From the NCBI GenBank assembly GCA_027186245.1, contig CP114482.1:34429209-34493208 (forward strand): 64,000 nt of DNA, in the 5' to 3' direction. The stretch comes from Coriaria nepalensis. Taxonomy: Eukaryota > Streptophyta > Magnoliopsida > Cucurbitales > Coriariaceae. The notes beneath the pieces are model-generated. The model did not search any database. It was not told the DNA's origin and was given only the letters and a program-made list of their open reading frames with translations. Numbering within the stretch: the stretch's first letter is position 1; each line of letters begins with the position of its first letter. The translations under genes and the position numbers were made by a program. Shown one piece after another: positions 37,326-48,839 of the stretch.

Positions 37326-37605
37326 TTAAAGAGGTGATTTCAAGGGATTGACTAGAGAATTAATAAATAAAATGTGTGTTGGATTTCTATTATAATCGAG
37401 ATCTGTTTTTATGATATCAGAGCACATCTCTAACGAGCTTTGATCCTCTTGCAATTTTTTTTTTCTTTTTGCCATGGCTGATTCTTCCATTACCATCAAT
37501 ACCAACATCAACAATTCTGATTCCCCTGTGGTCACCAACATCAATAACAACACTTCCGCTCCTCTACTGTATGTTCTAAATGCCACTTCTCAAATCTTTA
37601 ATTGA
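37326..37605 (+). mobile_element. Ty1/copia 5' remnant: primer site and gag start
   Basis: TGATATCAGAGC at 37412-37423 closely matches the initiator-Met tRNA primer binding site of copia elements (TGGTATCAGAGC). About 50 bases later an ATG opens a short Asn/Ser/Thr-rich frame (MADSSITINTNINNS), of the kind that begins many copia gag genes. It stops at 37605. The upstream 37326-37411 would be the end of the 5' LTR. Confidence 0.55.
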
Positions 37606-37794
37606 CTCACCACCTTTGTAAAATTTTAGAATAGGTAGAATCTATGTATTTTTTTATTAATCTGTAATTTCTATATTTTAATATAAAAAAATAGAATATA
37701 TAAGAAAATAATAAGAAATTAATGAGAATTAAATTAGTACAACTGTTTAAAAAAAATTATGGGTTAATTAGATGTTAAATTTAATATGTTTTTT

Positions 37795-37990
37795 CAAGTT
37801 GGAGCATGTAGATTGGTAATGTTCAACTTGCTGGAAAGAGTGTGCAAGATGTCATTGTCGAAAGCTTTGGTGAAGATGTCGGCTAACTGATGAGCGGAGG
37901 GAATATGAGAGGTGGTGAGAAGTCTAACTCGTCATTTTTCGTGAACAATGTGAAGGGCGGATTGATTTCTCAAAAAAGGGTCTTAGGTGT
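37795..37990 (-). mobile_element. Ty1/copia RNase H C-terminal remnant
   Basis: On the minus strand a frame ends in QLADIFTKAF and then LSSKLNITNLHAPT and a stop, the usual C-terminal end of copia polyproteins (ADIFTKAL, SKLG). The frame is broken upstream. It is opposite in orientation to the remnant at 37326-37605, so they are probably separate insertions or a rearranged one. Confidence 0.6.
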
Positions 37991-40130
37991 TGGATGAAAA
38001 ACACTGAGATTAAAGATAAGTTGTATGAGCTAGGTGAATAGACAATCTAAATTTATATTTATTATTTATTAAATTTAATTTTGATAATACATCTTTACTA
38101 TATACTACGGGCTGTATTGAACTTACCTTAATATATTAGCTTGAACTTACCCGCTAATAAACGAAAATTAAAAAAAAAAAATCGCATAAATAAAGGGGTG
38201 AAAACCATAAAGATAACCTCATTTCAACTTATGTCGTTTAAGACAAAAAGTTGTTGAACTCACAAATGATGTTCTTGTATCTTGTAGGCTTTTAGAAATT
38301 ACTAATAAGTTCCTTTTCTAATTCTAGTTTTGATCTGATTTTCATTAAAATAATCGAATTAAATATATCTTTGATATATATTATAAAATTTATATTAGAT
38401 TTTATATGAAAACTATTATGTTTTGTAACCAAACATGTTATAGAATCGATTTCAATAGTTATAGATTGTTGATTTCTAACAAATCAAGGTCTATCAATTT
38501 TATTTTTGTCTTAAATATTTATATTTTAAAAATGACATCATATTTATACATCAATTTTCAAGCCCAATCTATATCTACATGATCTATGATGGTGTTATTG
38601 TACATCATTCTTTATGAAACGCAGTGGAATAGATGAGTGTTGCATGCACGACCCCACCTAATGCTGCATTCAAGTGTTGCCACCTCTAAGGTTTATCTAC
38701 TACGTAATAATATCATAAGACTGTTTTCAATAAATAAATCATCATCGATTGTGTAATAAATCAAGGAGCTACTACGTCTTCTATTGTCAAAACCTCAAGT
38801 CGCCTCATATGCCACCTACAGACGTTGCAAGAGGTACACGTGTATAGATAGATAAACGAAGATAAACCTTAAATAGTTGCTCATTTGAAGGAAGTGTGAA
38901 GCCTAAACGATCTTAACTTGTCTTCTCTTGAGAAATTACATACCTTGAATTGGGCGTTGTTGGGTCAGAGATGGAGCTCACTGTACTAATATAGTAAACT
39001 AACAGGGAAAAAAAATTGTAAATTGTACCGAAAGAGATATTATAAAAAATTATAAAATAGACGGTAAATTCAGCGAATAAACAAAAATTGTAAAATTGTA
39101 TACGATCGGAAAATATAAGTGATATTTTGAATTACATTTGTAACTAAAAAATAGAATGTTAAATAGTTTATAAATTATAATATATAAATATTTATAGAAT
39201 AAAATTAGAAATATAAGAAAATATATTGCAAATTAGATTATGAAGGATAAAATTTCAAAATATGTGAGCTTCCTCATTTTTCTTGAGGCAAATTCATCCT
39301 CTTTTATTCAATACTAAGATTTTTGGCGTCTATTTCCAGATAGTTGTACTATCATTAATACCGGTGAACTTCTTAATACCCGAGTACTATCACACTAAAC
39401 TTAGGATTTTTTAGAGAAAATGATTTCTGAAGGAAGAATGATTACTTTCGGTTGTTCAATTTCCAAATGGAAAATATCAATTTATAGCATTTTATGTGAG
39501 GGAAGTTACACTGAAATCACATATTAAAGCTGGGAGTTACTAGAATTAATTTGAGGGTTACGAGAATTAAGAATTTTCATTCAATTCAAAAATTTTCTAA
39601 CAATCTCTCACATGAATGAAAATTGACGGAGAATTAAAACAGACATTTTGTTTTTTACTCCAAAACGTTTTTGACCTGGTGATAGCATTCGACATACTAA
39701 AACCTGCATAGCATAGATAGACATCAGATTTGAACCTTCCTTTGTGAAAATATATTAGCTCTACTGGCTAATTAGTAGATACGATGTCTTTGACATATTA
39801 TGTCTTTCATGTAAACTATAAAATATCTCATACATGAATCTTTCATGATACAATGGAGTTCTCACTGTTATATTCATTTTGGCTATGAACATTTGCCTGA
39901 TTTTGTGAAAGTTTGGAGGAATTGAGCCTAGCTCAATTCCTTTAAAAACAGCCTTACTTTTCTCTCACATAGATGATTTCTTAATTTAGAGTAACTTGTT
40001 TTACTTCACTTGGATTTACCGATGCCTAAAAATTATTAAAAGTATAGCTTATCTTTTTTCTTACAAGCATCACTCTTTCATCATAGAAATAGATAGTAGG
40101 AGTTACCCCACAATGATCCAATTAAATCTT
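37991..40130. other. Intergenic with decayed repeats
   Basis: No gene was recognised. The segment 38836-38985 is a diverged copy of 41333-41460 (see findings). The stretch 39300-40100 has the look of an old LTR but lacks a firm boundary. Confidence 0.4.
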
Positions 40131-40250
40131 TTATAACTCGATTATTCCCTTGAACTTAGATCTTGAACTGCCTCTCTATTTAACCTTTTGGTTAATAGAT
40201 CCACAACGTTATCTTTTGATTTTACATAATCAATAGAAATAACTCAAATT
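40131..40250 (-). mobile_element. Ty1/copia pol C-terminal fragment
   Basis: The minus strand reads VISIDYVKSKDNVVDLLTKR, matching the end of copia RNase H domains (SKDNVADPLTKG). Only about 35 codons are recognisable. Confidence 0.55.
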
Positions 40251-40654
40251 GGGAGTAATTTGTGAGAAAGAAACATATCTCGTAATCAATTCAGTATCAT
40301 TCAATTTAATCTAAGTAATACAATTGAACAAACATTTCAACTTATATGGACAAATGTGTAAACACAATCAAATAATATGAATTGAATTGTATACTACCCG
40401 TAGTATTGATTTAAATTACATCACATAATTTTTCTAATAGTTTATGGAATTTATAAGAACTTCAGAAAATATACAAGAAAATGCAAACCTTAAATTTTTA
40501 GTTTCATACTATTTCATATTATTCTTAGCAGCATCAAAGCAGAAACATTTCAACTGTTACATAAAATATTGAATTAATATAAAAATATATAAACCCAACG
40601 GTATTAATCATGATAAAACATTTCACTTTCTCATTTAAATGTTTTCAATTAAGT

Positions 40655-41080
40655 AAAACCGTTGATCAATCAAAGAGAGATTCGACAATTAAGAGAAAGA
40701 TCGATTCTTTGAGATCATTCCTTTTTTCAACCGGAATGAATAAAGATCGAATCAGATTGATTACCTAAATATTTTTTTGGACATTCCTCAAATTTCTTGG
40801 CTATCCACAGAACGTGAAAAGCAGATGAATAATCATTTGCTTTCGGAAGAAATCGAAGAATTTCTTGAGAATTCTACAAAATTCATTCTACAAAATCCAT
40901 TCATTCTTTTTTATTTGATAGATGGTTAAAAAGTCATCTGGGTTCGAATCCTATTAAGAGGTCTACTATAAATTAAAAATTATTGAAGAAAGAACAAGAT
41001 CTTTATTTTATCTTTTCAAGCGATCAGAAAATAAAAAAATTATTAATATATTCAAAATAATATATACTGCGAATAATTAA
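40655..41080 (+). pseudogene. ycf2: Nuclear insertion of plastid ycf2 sequence
   Basis: About 400 bases match, from memory, a stretch of the chloroplast ycf2 coding sequence, in sense orientation on the plus strand. Recognisable phrases include CAATCAAAGAGAGATTCGAC, CGTGAAAAGCAGATGAATAA, GAAGAAATCGAAGAATTTCT and CATCTGGGTTCGAATCCTA. Scattered substitutions, small deletions and extra A/T bases break the frame, so it is an old, decayed plastid-to-nucleus transfer with no function. In plastids, Ycf2 is part of the inner-envelope import motor complex. The ends were placed where resemblance fades into AT-rich sequence. Confidence 0.87.
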
Positions 41081-43980
41081 TTTACACGGCATATTAACAT
41101 GCAAATTAAAAAAAAGCAATCAATTATCCCAAACGTTTAAAATAATATTGAAACTTGATTAATTCTACTTTATTGAATTAGTAAGTAAACACAATCAATT
41201 ATTAAAATCGTTTATTCTACTTTACTAATTCAATATTAAATATTAAATATTTTTTTATCTATAATAATAGAAAAACATATACATATTGTAACATTAAAAT
41301 CATACAATAAACATTGAACCAAATCATACAATAGACGTGTACGGCTATAAACGAAGATAAACTTCATAGTTGCATATTGTAAGGAATTTAAACCTAAAGG
41401 ATCTTACTATTTACATACCATGAACCGGGCCTTGTTAGGTGAGAAATGGAGCCCACAATAGAGAAGAAGACTAACCCACTTAGCCCAAATTGTCATTAAG
41501 ATTTTGACAGGTGTCAAAATCGAAGGTATAAATATTGGGTTTTTCAGATCGGACAGCTTCTTGCCACCTAGCAGAAGAAATAAGAAAATGACTATTGAGT
41601 GGAGTGGTGATTTCCTTATTTAATCATGATGATGGGCTTGTGAAAAATTGGCACGCGTCAATAAGTGGGCCCACTTAGCCCGACAGAGGATTCAATGCGG
41701 TGTGATCTTCTAGGAGGAGTGTTGGCTGTTTAGTGTTTTAGTGTTGACCCCCGAAAGAGATGGACATGATTTGTGGGCCACAAGGCTCAAAAGTCAAACA
41801 TTTATGATACCTGTTCATTTTCATAGACCATTGGTTTCTCTTGAAAAAGCCGATCTGCCACCCAATTAATGCAAAACTCCAGCTTGGACGCTCAATTAAA
41901 GTGTCCATTTAAGCTCAGATTTAGTTGAAATGTGTTACATTTTTATTTGAATGAAATAAGCCGGAAATTTAATTAAAGTATATTAAGTTGAATGGTTGAT
42001 TGATATGATGCGCTTTTAAGATGCATGATAATATGTATTAAAATTTTGGGTATAGATTTAAACTTCAATTATTGCATGACTTAATCACTTACATCTTGAG
42101 ATGAGCATAGATATTATATACATATATATATATATTAGGGTTTTGTATGTTTAGATGGGAAAATCAATTGAGTAGAGTTAAGTAATCGATTAGGTCATAT
42201 TTCATGTTAATTATTCTTTTCATCCTCTTATGTTGTTTATAATATGGTTGAGTCTTCATCATACTTAATCAGACTCGATTAGTCATACTTGTACTTGGTT
42301 TTGATTGGATACTCAATTAATTATTAAAAACATGAGTACTCGACCCTTACAAGATTTTGACTTTCTTAAAAGAAACCATAGCCGCTATTTAGAAGTGTTT
42401 CATGGTAGCCTTAATTATTAGTACAAGTCATATTCTGTTGCTGTTTAGGGTCACAATCTCATTCACCTCAACTTTATCATAGGAATTTTGCAATATATTG
42501 TTGGTGTCATTTGGTTCATGTTTGGGCCTGTCTAAGTTTACTTCAATCTATTTGCAGTCGGGTCCTATTTCCTAACTTTCTGCTCCTAATTATTACACTT
42601 TTTGTTCCTCTCGTGCTCCAAAGTTGTCTTGGAAAGCAAAGTTCTTGGCAGAGATAGGGAGCATAATAAAATTGAAAAGCTTACTACGTATACACTTGAG
42701 TGTCACTGGCATAATAAAAATGCTTAACTTCTTCACTTACAAGTAATTAGTTTTGAGATGCATATTAATGATGCAGGTTGGACAAAAGATACAGTAATTT
42801 TATAAGATTTGAAATCTTAAATTTCTATAATTTTAACTTATGAATTAATTTAAGAGTAATTTAGGATATTCCGACAATATTTACCATTTAACTCTCTTAG
42901 TTGGTTTGGTCATACTTTAGTTTTGTTTTCCAAAACTAATTTTTTGTCCTTGAAAGCGTCTAAAATCTACTATAACAATGTGCACAACACAATACTTGTT
43001 CCATTTTAATTCATTTTCAAAGTAAGATTGGGCTGTCGGAGTTCATTGCTCTTAGTTAGTTGATTAGATTTTGTCTGTTTTGCTACTAACGAGACAAACA
43101 TGTTTATAAATTGAAAGCAAAACCTTTTTAGATTCATTCCTTTGCACTAATCATATCAATCTCTCCTCTTTCCTATGTCTCTGCTTCTTATGACACTTTT
43201 TGTCGTCCTGTGCTCCAACGTTGTCTTCAAAAGCGAAGTTCTTCACTGAATCACTGGTATAATTTGGCAAAGAATCAACTGATTGACTGATTTTTTTTAT
43301 AAAAAAAATATGATTTTTAAAAAGGATTATGATTGAAGTTGGTCAAATACCCATGAGTCAACCTTTTCAGATTTTTATATCTATTAAATAGGTATGAACA
43401 TGAAATAAATAAACAAAAAAAAAAAAAGATGAAATGATGGAAAAGTAAGACATATTGATGCACACAAAGCAAACAATATGACAATCTTATAAGTCCAAAA
43501 CTTAAAGATCAATAACTAATTAATCCTGAAGTAATTGCATAAGCGTGAAATGTCGAATGAAAATATGAAGAAAAATAATTCCATAAGAAACATGCTAAGA
43601 TGTTCATTTAAAAGTTATAACTTTACCTTTTATTTGTAGATAAATTCTGGTTGATCGATTCTTACATTCCACTAACATATTTGGCCGACAACCGATTTGA
43701 TTTCCTTCAATCTTGGAGAATGTACCCGGTGAACCAGTAGCCGTTGACACTTGTCTGGGTTGCTTGGGCTCTAAGCCCCTCGAATTGGCCGCATCCTTAC
43801 TTCAAAGCTAACCACTTTCTTTTTTTTAAACTTCATAGTTAACCACTGACCGCTTCCCTCTCAGAGGGATTTTGGGAAGCAATCAGCTCATATACTTTAT
43901 CTTGTCCATCAATCTTAATTCCCTTAATTTGTGTGCCGCTTCATCCATTTAATCTCCATAATTACATTTGCCATGAAATC
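41081..43980. other. Intergenic, no gene recognised
   Basis: AT-rich. It contains the second copy of a diverged repeat (41333-41460) and another diverged direct-repeat pair (42565-42650 and 43180-43245). The less AT-rich patch at 43680-43900 gave no recognisable protein on either strand. Confidence 0.4.
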
Positions 43981-43984
43981 TATT

Positions 43985-44750
43985 AGGCCCGATTTGAGAC
44001 AGTCTTAGCCTGAAAGTCTCAGAAATCAGGATTAGGTAAGGTCAACAAAGCCTATGAAAATATAGTGTTGAGATGAGATGATAACTAAGGTTGAAGTTTA
44101 GGAAGATTGAGATAGCATCAATCAGCTGAATAATAGTTGAATTGGATGAGAAGACTCAAGACGACGTTAAGGCTGAGTCAGATATTTCTTCGCTCAACTC
44201 AGACGTTAGCATGAGAACGCCGAATGAGTGGATATGTGGAAAGTAACCGACACTTGAGTGGAGACCATATCTCCTATATGTCAGACATGGGTGGTGTTGC
44301 TACGCATTGAGGTGCCCTGAAAGATGCTAGACTGGGATAACGTCTTAGTATGCAAAGAAACATATGAGTGGGGAGCATATCTCTGCTATGTCAGACTGCG
44401 GGGGAGCTAACACCCATCATAGAGCAAAGAATGACTATAATGTTGAGTAATGAGAGTGCGACACATGTAAAGTTATCTGATGTCTCCCAGCCTAAGACAG
44501 GTATAAAAGCCAAATGACTTAACAATGAAATGTGATGCAAATTTCTCAAGAGAATACCAAATACACACAATATTCTCCACTTATCCTTCTAGAAAACTGA
44601 CTAGAGCGTTAGAGCGGGGTTAGCCAATCACCACCCCAACTGTAGTTTGCTATTAAGTGCAGGTAGTGATCTTGAGACATACTATGAGATATAGAGCTTT
44701 TTATTATAGATGTAAATCTACGTCAACAATTTGGCATCGACTGTGGAGAT
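43985..44750 (+). mobile_element. Probable Ty3/gypsy LTR with primer binding site
   Basis: A promoter-like GTATAAAAGCC at 44501-44511 is followed, about 220 bases later, by TTGGCATCGACTGTGGAGAT at 44731-44750, which resembles the tRNA primer site (TTGGCGCCGTCTGTGGGGA) that follows the 5' LTR of many plant gypsy elements. The start is a guess. The region after it (44760-45420) is G-rich, has no long frame and may be leftover gag leader. Confidence 0.5.
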
Positions 44751-44882
44751 GATTGTCTTTATTTTCAAAGTTTCAACAGATCAAGAACTTAGTTGGGATG
44801 AGGATACAAGATGGAAAACTTTGGGGAAGAACAGATGGGAGAGAGTGAAAGGGGGGGAAAGAGGTAAAGGAAGAGAAGTTCT

Positions 44883-44895
44883 CCCCCCCCCCCCC
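44883..44895. repeat. 13-base C run
   Basis: A homopolymer of C inside the presumed gypsy leader. Other C runs of similar length occur at 6311-6325 and 54179-54191. Confidence 0.9.
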
Positions 44896-45836
44896 ACCTA
44901 AAAGAAGAATAACACGTTTTACGAGCATTGCCATAAGACGACCAACACCTTCACAAATCCCTCCCATGGCAAATAGTGGATTTGACATACTATAGGCTAT
45001 AGAAAGGATGGAGACGGGCCTGGTGGAAAGAATGAGCCAAGTGGTAGAACGTTTTATAGAAGTAAGAATCATAGAAATAATGGTAGAAATAAGGCTAAAG
45101 GGAAGAGAGGAACCACAAAGTAGGGGCATGCGCCCTTATGTGGGAGAACATTGGGGTTCATCCCTGGGTAAGCGGACCACACTCTGAGGAGGATGATGTT
45201 GTATCTCACTTAAGGACTGCAATGGTGTTGGAAGAACTAAGAGATTCAACAGATACCGCTTGAAATCAAAAATCCTTTGCAAGTACTGAAGGACATGCGG
45301 CTTCCCATGAAAGGAACTGAGTTGCCATCAGGACAAACAAAAGTCATCCACGATTTGACTAATCACCTTACAAGAGCATATAAAGATAATAATTCTTATC
45401 TTCTAAAAAGCTAATTTAAAAATGTAAATTCTTGTTGTTGGTCAGGGTATGTGTGCCTTGAATAAGAATGAAGTCGAGTGGTCCCTAGACAATTAGAAAG
45501 CAAAAATAGACAAAAAAAAATAAATTAAAAGGATAATTTATTCCCTTTCTTTTTCTTCGAAAGAGACAATTCCTCTTTATGCAAGGTGTAATCCTCATAT
45601 GGATCCTACGAGTCTTTGAAGTAATCTAGACTGCGATTCGCGTATTCTACATCCTCTTTGTTAAATACTCCTTCTAAAGATTTTTTAATTTCCTCCTTAG
45701 AGAATTGCTAAAGAACTTCACCAATATTCTCCTTTTGGGAGGATGAGAGGGGTTTAGGAGAGAAAGGAGGATATAAAAGATTCCCTTATGAGAAAAATTA
45801 CTTTCATAGTTGTCTAAATGGTATTTATCCCACTAC

Positions 45837-46990
45837 TTAGTATAATATCATCTCATTCCAGCAAACATTTGGATTTATTTCAAAATGATCTTTATTGTCA
45901 AAACCAATCTTATATTCCCACTTTAAGATCCAAGAAATTATGTAAATGGCTTGAAACTTTAAAGCTGAAATTAGGAATTCCTCGGAGACTCCGTTAGCAA
46001 GGCAAAAGGATACAAAATTTTTTTTTGACATAAATGGGATAATGGAAAGGTTTAATTCCAAAATCATTAACCCAATTTCAAAACCATGTAGGAAAATCTA
46101 CCCGATCAATATAGAACGAGATCCACCAGTTATGCTTTCCTTTTATAGTGGAGTAGTGTCTATATCACCACATCTCTTCTCCAAACCATTCAGATAGAAG
46201 AATAATCATGAGAATTCTTAGTGTCGAGAGAACTAATTGATTATTCTTGTACTTGGTATCTATCGCAACAGATCTAGAGTCTTCAATAATATAGCTATAC
46301 TAAAGCAAAGTCTTTGGGAAAAGATTTGGTTTCATATGATCTCGGAGGTACCTTTTGGAAACATCCCATATATAATCTCTAGAAACTCCCTTAGAGAGAG
46401 CTTCGTCTGAATCTTCAATGAGATAGAGACATTCCGTGAAGATTGTGAAGTATGGAAAATCCCTCTCACTTTCTAATTAAGGAGGGATGGAAAACTCTAA
46501 AGCTTCTTTAGAGCGAAAATGTGAAGGGTTCCTCTTCTTAAGAGTAGAAGAGGACAAGTTGGAAGAGCGAAATTCCTCTGGATTCTTTTGGCCCTGACTA
46601 CGGGCCTTAGGGAAGGTCGCTTTGCGACTTCGAGCTAGAATTTAGGGGGAACAAAATGAAACTTTCTTTTCCCCTTGTCCATCTTGCAAGAATTCTCTAG
46701 TTAGAAAATAGTATTATTGCACTTTCAATCGGGATAATAGTATTTTACTTAAGCTAATCTCCGTTTGAAAAGGCTTCATCTTTTTAGCTGAAGCTGCAAG
46801 ACCGGAAATTTTCATTAGATTTAAGAATATTTCTAAATGCTTGAAGTGCTGCTCAATAGTCTTCGGGAAGACTAGCTCATCGTCAATCTAGATGATGATA
46901 AAATCTGCATATGAGTGAAAAATCTCATTCATTATATTTTGATACTCATGTGGAGTGTTTTTTAGTCTAAATGACATAATATTCCATTCG
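45837..46990 (-). pseudogene. Endogenous pararetrovirus-like (Caulimoviridae) fragment
   Basis: On the minus strand, about 46985-46750 translates to a reverse-transcriptase stretch whose start (GHYEWNIMSFRLKN) and spacing resemble caulimovirid rather than Ty3 enzymes, which usually have a Phe-Leu pair after GHYE. The catalytic IDD box is present but a stop codon stands just before it. Downstream (46650-45837) lie further broken frames, one rich in Ser/Lys and one with several Trp/Phe residues, that I could not assign to a known viral domain. They do not look like the RNase H expected next, so the copy is rearranged. It has many stops and cannot encode a functional protein. A diverged Ty3 origin remains possible. 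Confidence 0.5.
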
Positions 46991-47299
46991 TAGTGTCCTA
47001 AATGGATAAAGTCTAAGTTGTCATTTTTTCTATTATATTTTGATTAAATAATACAAGAGAAAAATTGGAATATCATAAAAATAAAATAACCATAAAGTAT
47101 ATAAAGTCCATTTTTCTTAATTCCTTTTAGTAATTATTTTCTATTTTTAAAAATAAGCAACATGCCATTTTGGCCCCTATACGAATAGCCACCTTTATCT
47201 AGGGTTTCTATGGCATAACATAACTATTTAAGTTCTACTTAAAAAACATAACTATCCTACCATTATACAACTTCAAGTTTATATTTTTTATCATGTGTC

Positions 47300-47690
47300 C
47301 TACATGATTGATTGTTTCCTATGAAAACAATATTGTCATCTATTTTTTTTAAATTTTTGAACCACTCTCTATTTGAGTTTATTGGAATGTGTAACCCGAA
47401 TCACGATCCAATCATTCACAATAATGCATTATGAAATATTCAGAACCTCGAAAATACAAGTTGTATTAGCTACATTACCTTTATTATTTCTTTAAGATGA
47501 TTTTTTATTGTTGTTATTCAAGGCATAACAATTTCTTTTCAAATGATCGGGCTTATTACAACGTAACATCTCCTAATTTTCTTATTATTATGCTTTTTAT
47601 CTCGCTATTTTTCTTAGGATTTTTATTAGATTGCCTATAATCATTCTTTTCATGTTTTCTTTTAACAAACAAGTTAGTGTTGGCTGTCTT
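47300..47690 (-). mobile_element. Copia gag zinc-knuckle remnant
   Basis: The minus strand near 47575-47520 has the spacing of a CX2CX4HX4C zinc knuckle, as found in copia gag, but a one-base loss disrupts the frame. Lys/Asn-rich sequence precedes it, as is typical. The rest is too decayed to assign. Confidence 0.4.
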
Positions 47691-47869
47691 ACATAATGTT
47701 AAGGAAAAAAAAAGTTAGAAAATTGTGGGATGCGGTTGGGGCACCATCCCCAACTGTAATATCATACTCTGAAGTTCTCCCGTATATTGATTGAGTCCTT
47801 AATCGAAACAAGATTTTATGTAAAGTACCCCGACCAAACCTCAATTGAAACATGTATGTAGCTATTGTC

Positions 47870-48770
47870 ATTATAGTTGATTGATTTGCATTAGGGCTCC
47901 ACTCCTTTTTTACAGATCTTATGACCGCTGCTATGCCAGAAACATGGGGACAAGCCATAGATGTACCAAAATCTATGTGATAAACAACATCATGGTCCTT
48001 ACCGCATTGTCATGATATATACGTAGCTAGGATATCAAATGTAGGAGTAGTCACATCTAGCTTGAGAATGTCAGGAAATGCAAGATTAAATTCTCTAGCT
48101 AAAACAGAGTGGTATTACAATAGGTGTTGGTTTTATCCCTCTCTTTTTTTTTTTTTTTAAGATCCAAGTAGTTGCCTTGTGGAAAATTATCCCAATTTAT
48201 GCCTTGTTACTTTAAATAATTGCAATAGGATCTTCTCTCTCTTCAAGTATAATTTCAGTTTGCTTAATTTGTAGTGATCCAAGACCATGGTGGGAACAAT
48301 TGTCTCGAATATCTCATACATGTTAAAGTCGTAATTAGTAGCCGGAATAACAATCAACCCTACAGTCCCTCCTTCACTCAGAACTTCTGACACGCCTTGG
48401 GCTCTCCTTAAAATACTTCATTTTGCAAACCAGTATCTGTCCTCTAATCTAATAAGGGTCCAACCTATCTTTTATATAGAAATATCCTAGCATTGAGCAA
48501 CTCTAACTAAATGTTGCATTTTCCGCTGTTATAAGTTTATGATATCCTTGTATACTATGCACATTCAACCCATAACTCTCCTAAGGTACTTCCTTTCCGA
48601 AATTGGAATTACTAAAAGTGACGAAAGTATAAGCTGGCGATTACAAGTACTAGCGACCGAAGTAGCTACCTAAGGAGCGATGATCGAAACTGTCCGAGTA
48701 TGCCTTTCGTTACCCACAGATGCTGAAACAACAATCCCATTCTTAAGTTCGGATCCCCTTACAATCATAA
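47870..48770 (-). pseudogene. Subtilisin-like protease (subtilase) pseudogene
   Basis: Reading down the minus strand, blocks appear in the order expected for plant S8 subtilases: ELKNGIVVSASVGNE (about 48755, compare the KKGI-V-S-AGN Asn region), then VSIIAP and VATSVAS, a protease-associated-domain piece (SEVLSEGGTVGLIVIPATN, 48393-48330), LAFPDILKLDVTTPTFDILA (near 48085), and finally [11 protein letters not shown], the catalytic Ser motif, at about 47967-47935. Stops and frame changes separate the blocks, and the Asp and His catalytic regions upstream and the fibronectin-like end downstream are missing. It sits between two copia remnants. Plant subtilases are secreted proteases. This one is dead. 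Confidence 0.75.
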
Positions 48771-48839
48771 GTTTATACTATGAATATCTATTTTAATTGA
48801 TTAGCAATCAGTGGGCTTAGCTCATCTGGCTACCTGATA

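Noticed and set aside
45837..46067. 76-residue minus-strand open frame as an independent gene
   Set aside because: It lies within the broken pararetrovirus-like stretch and is best seen as part of it.
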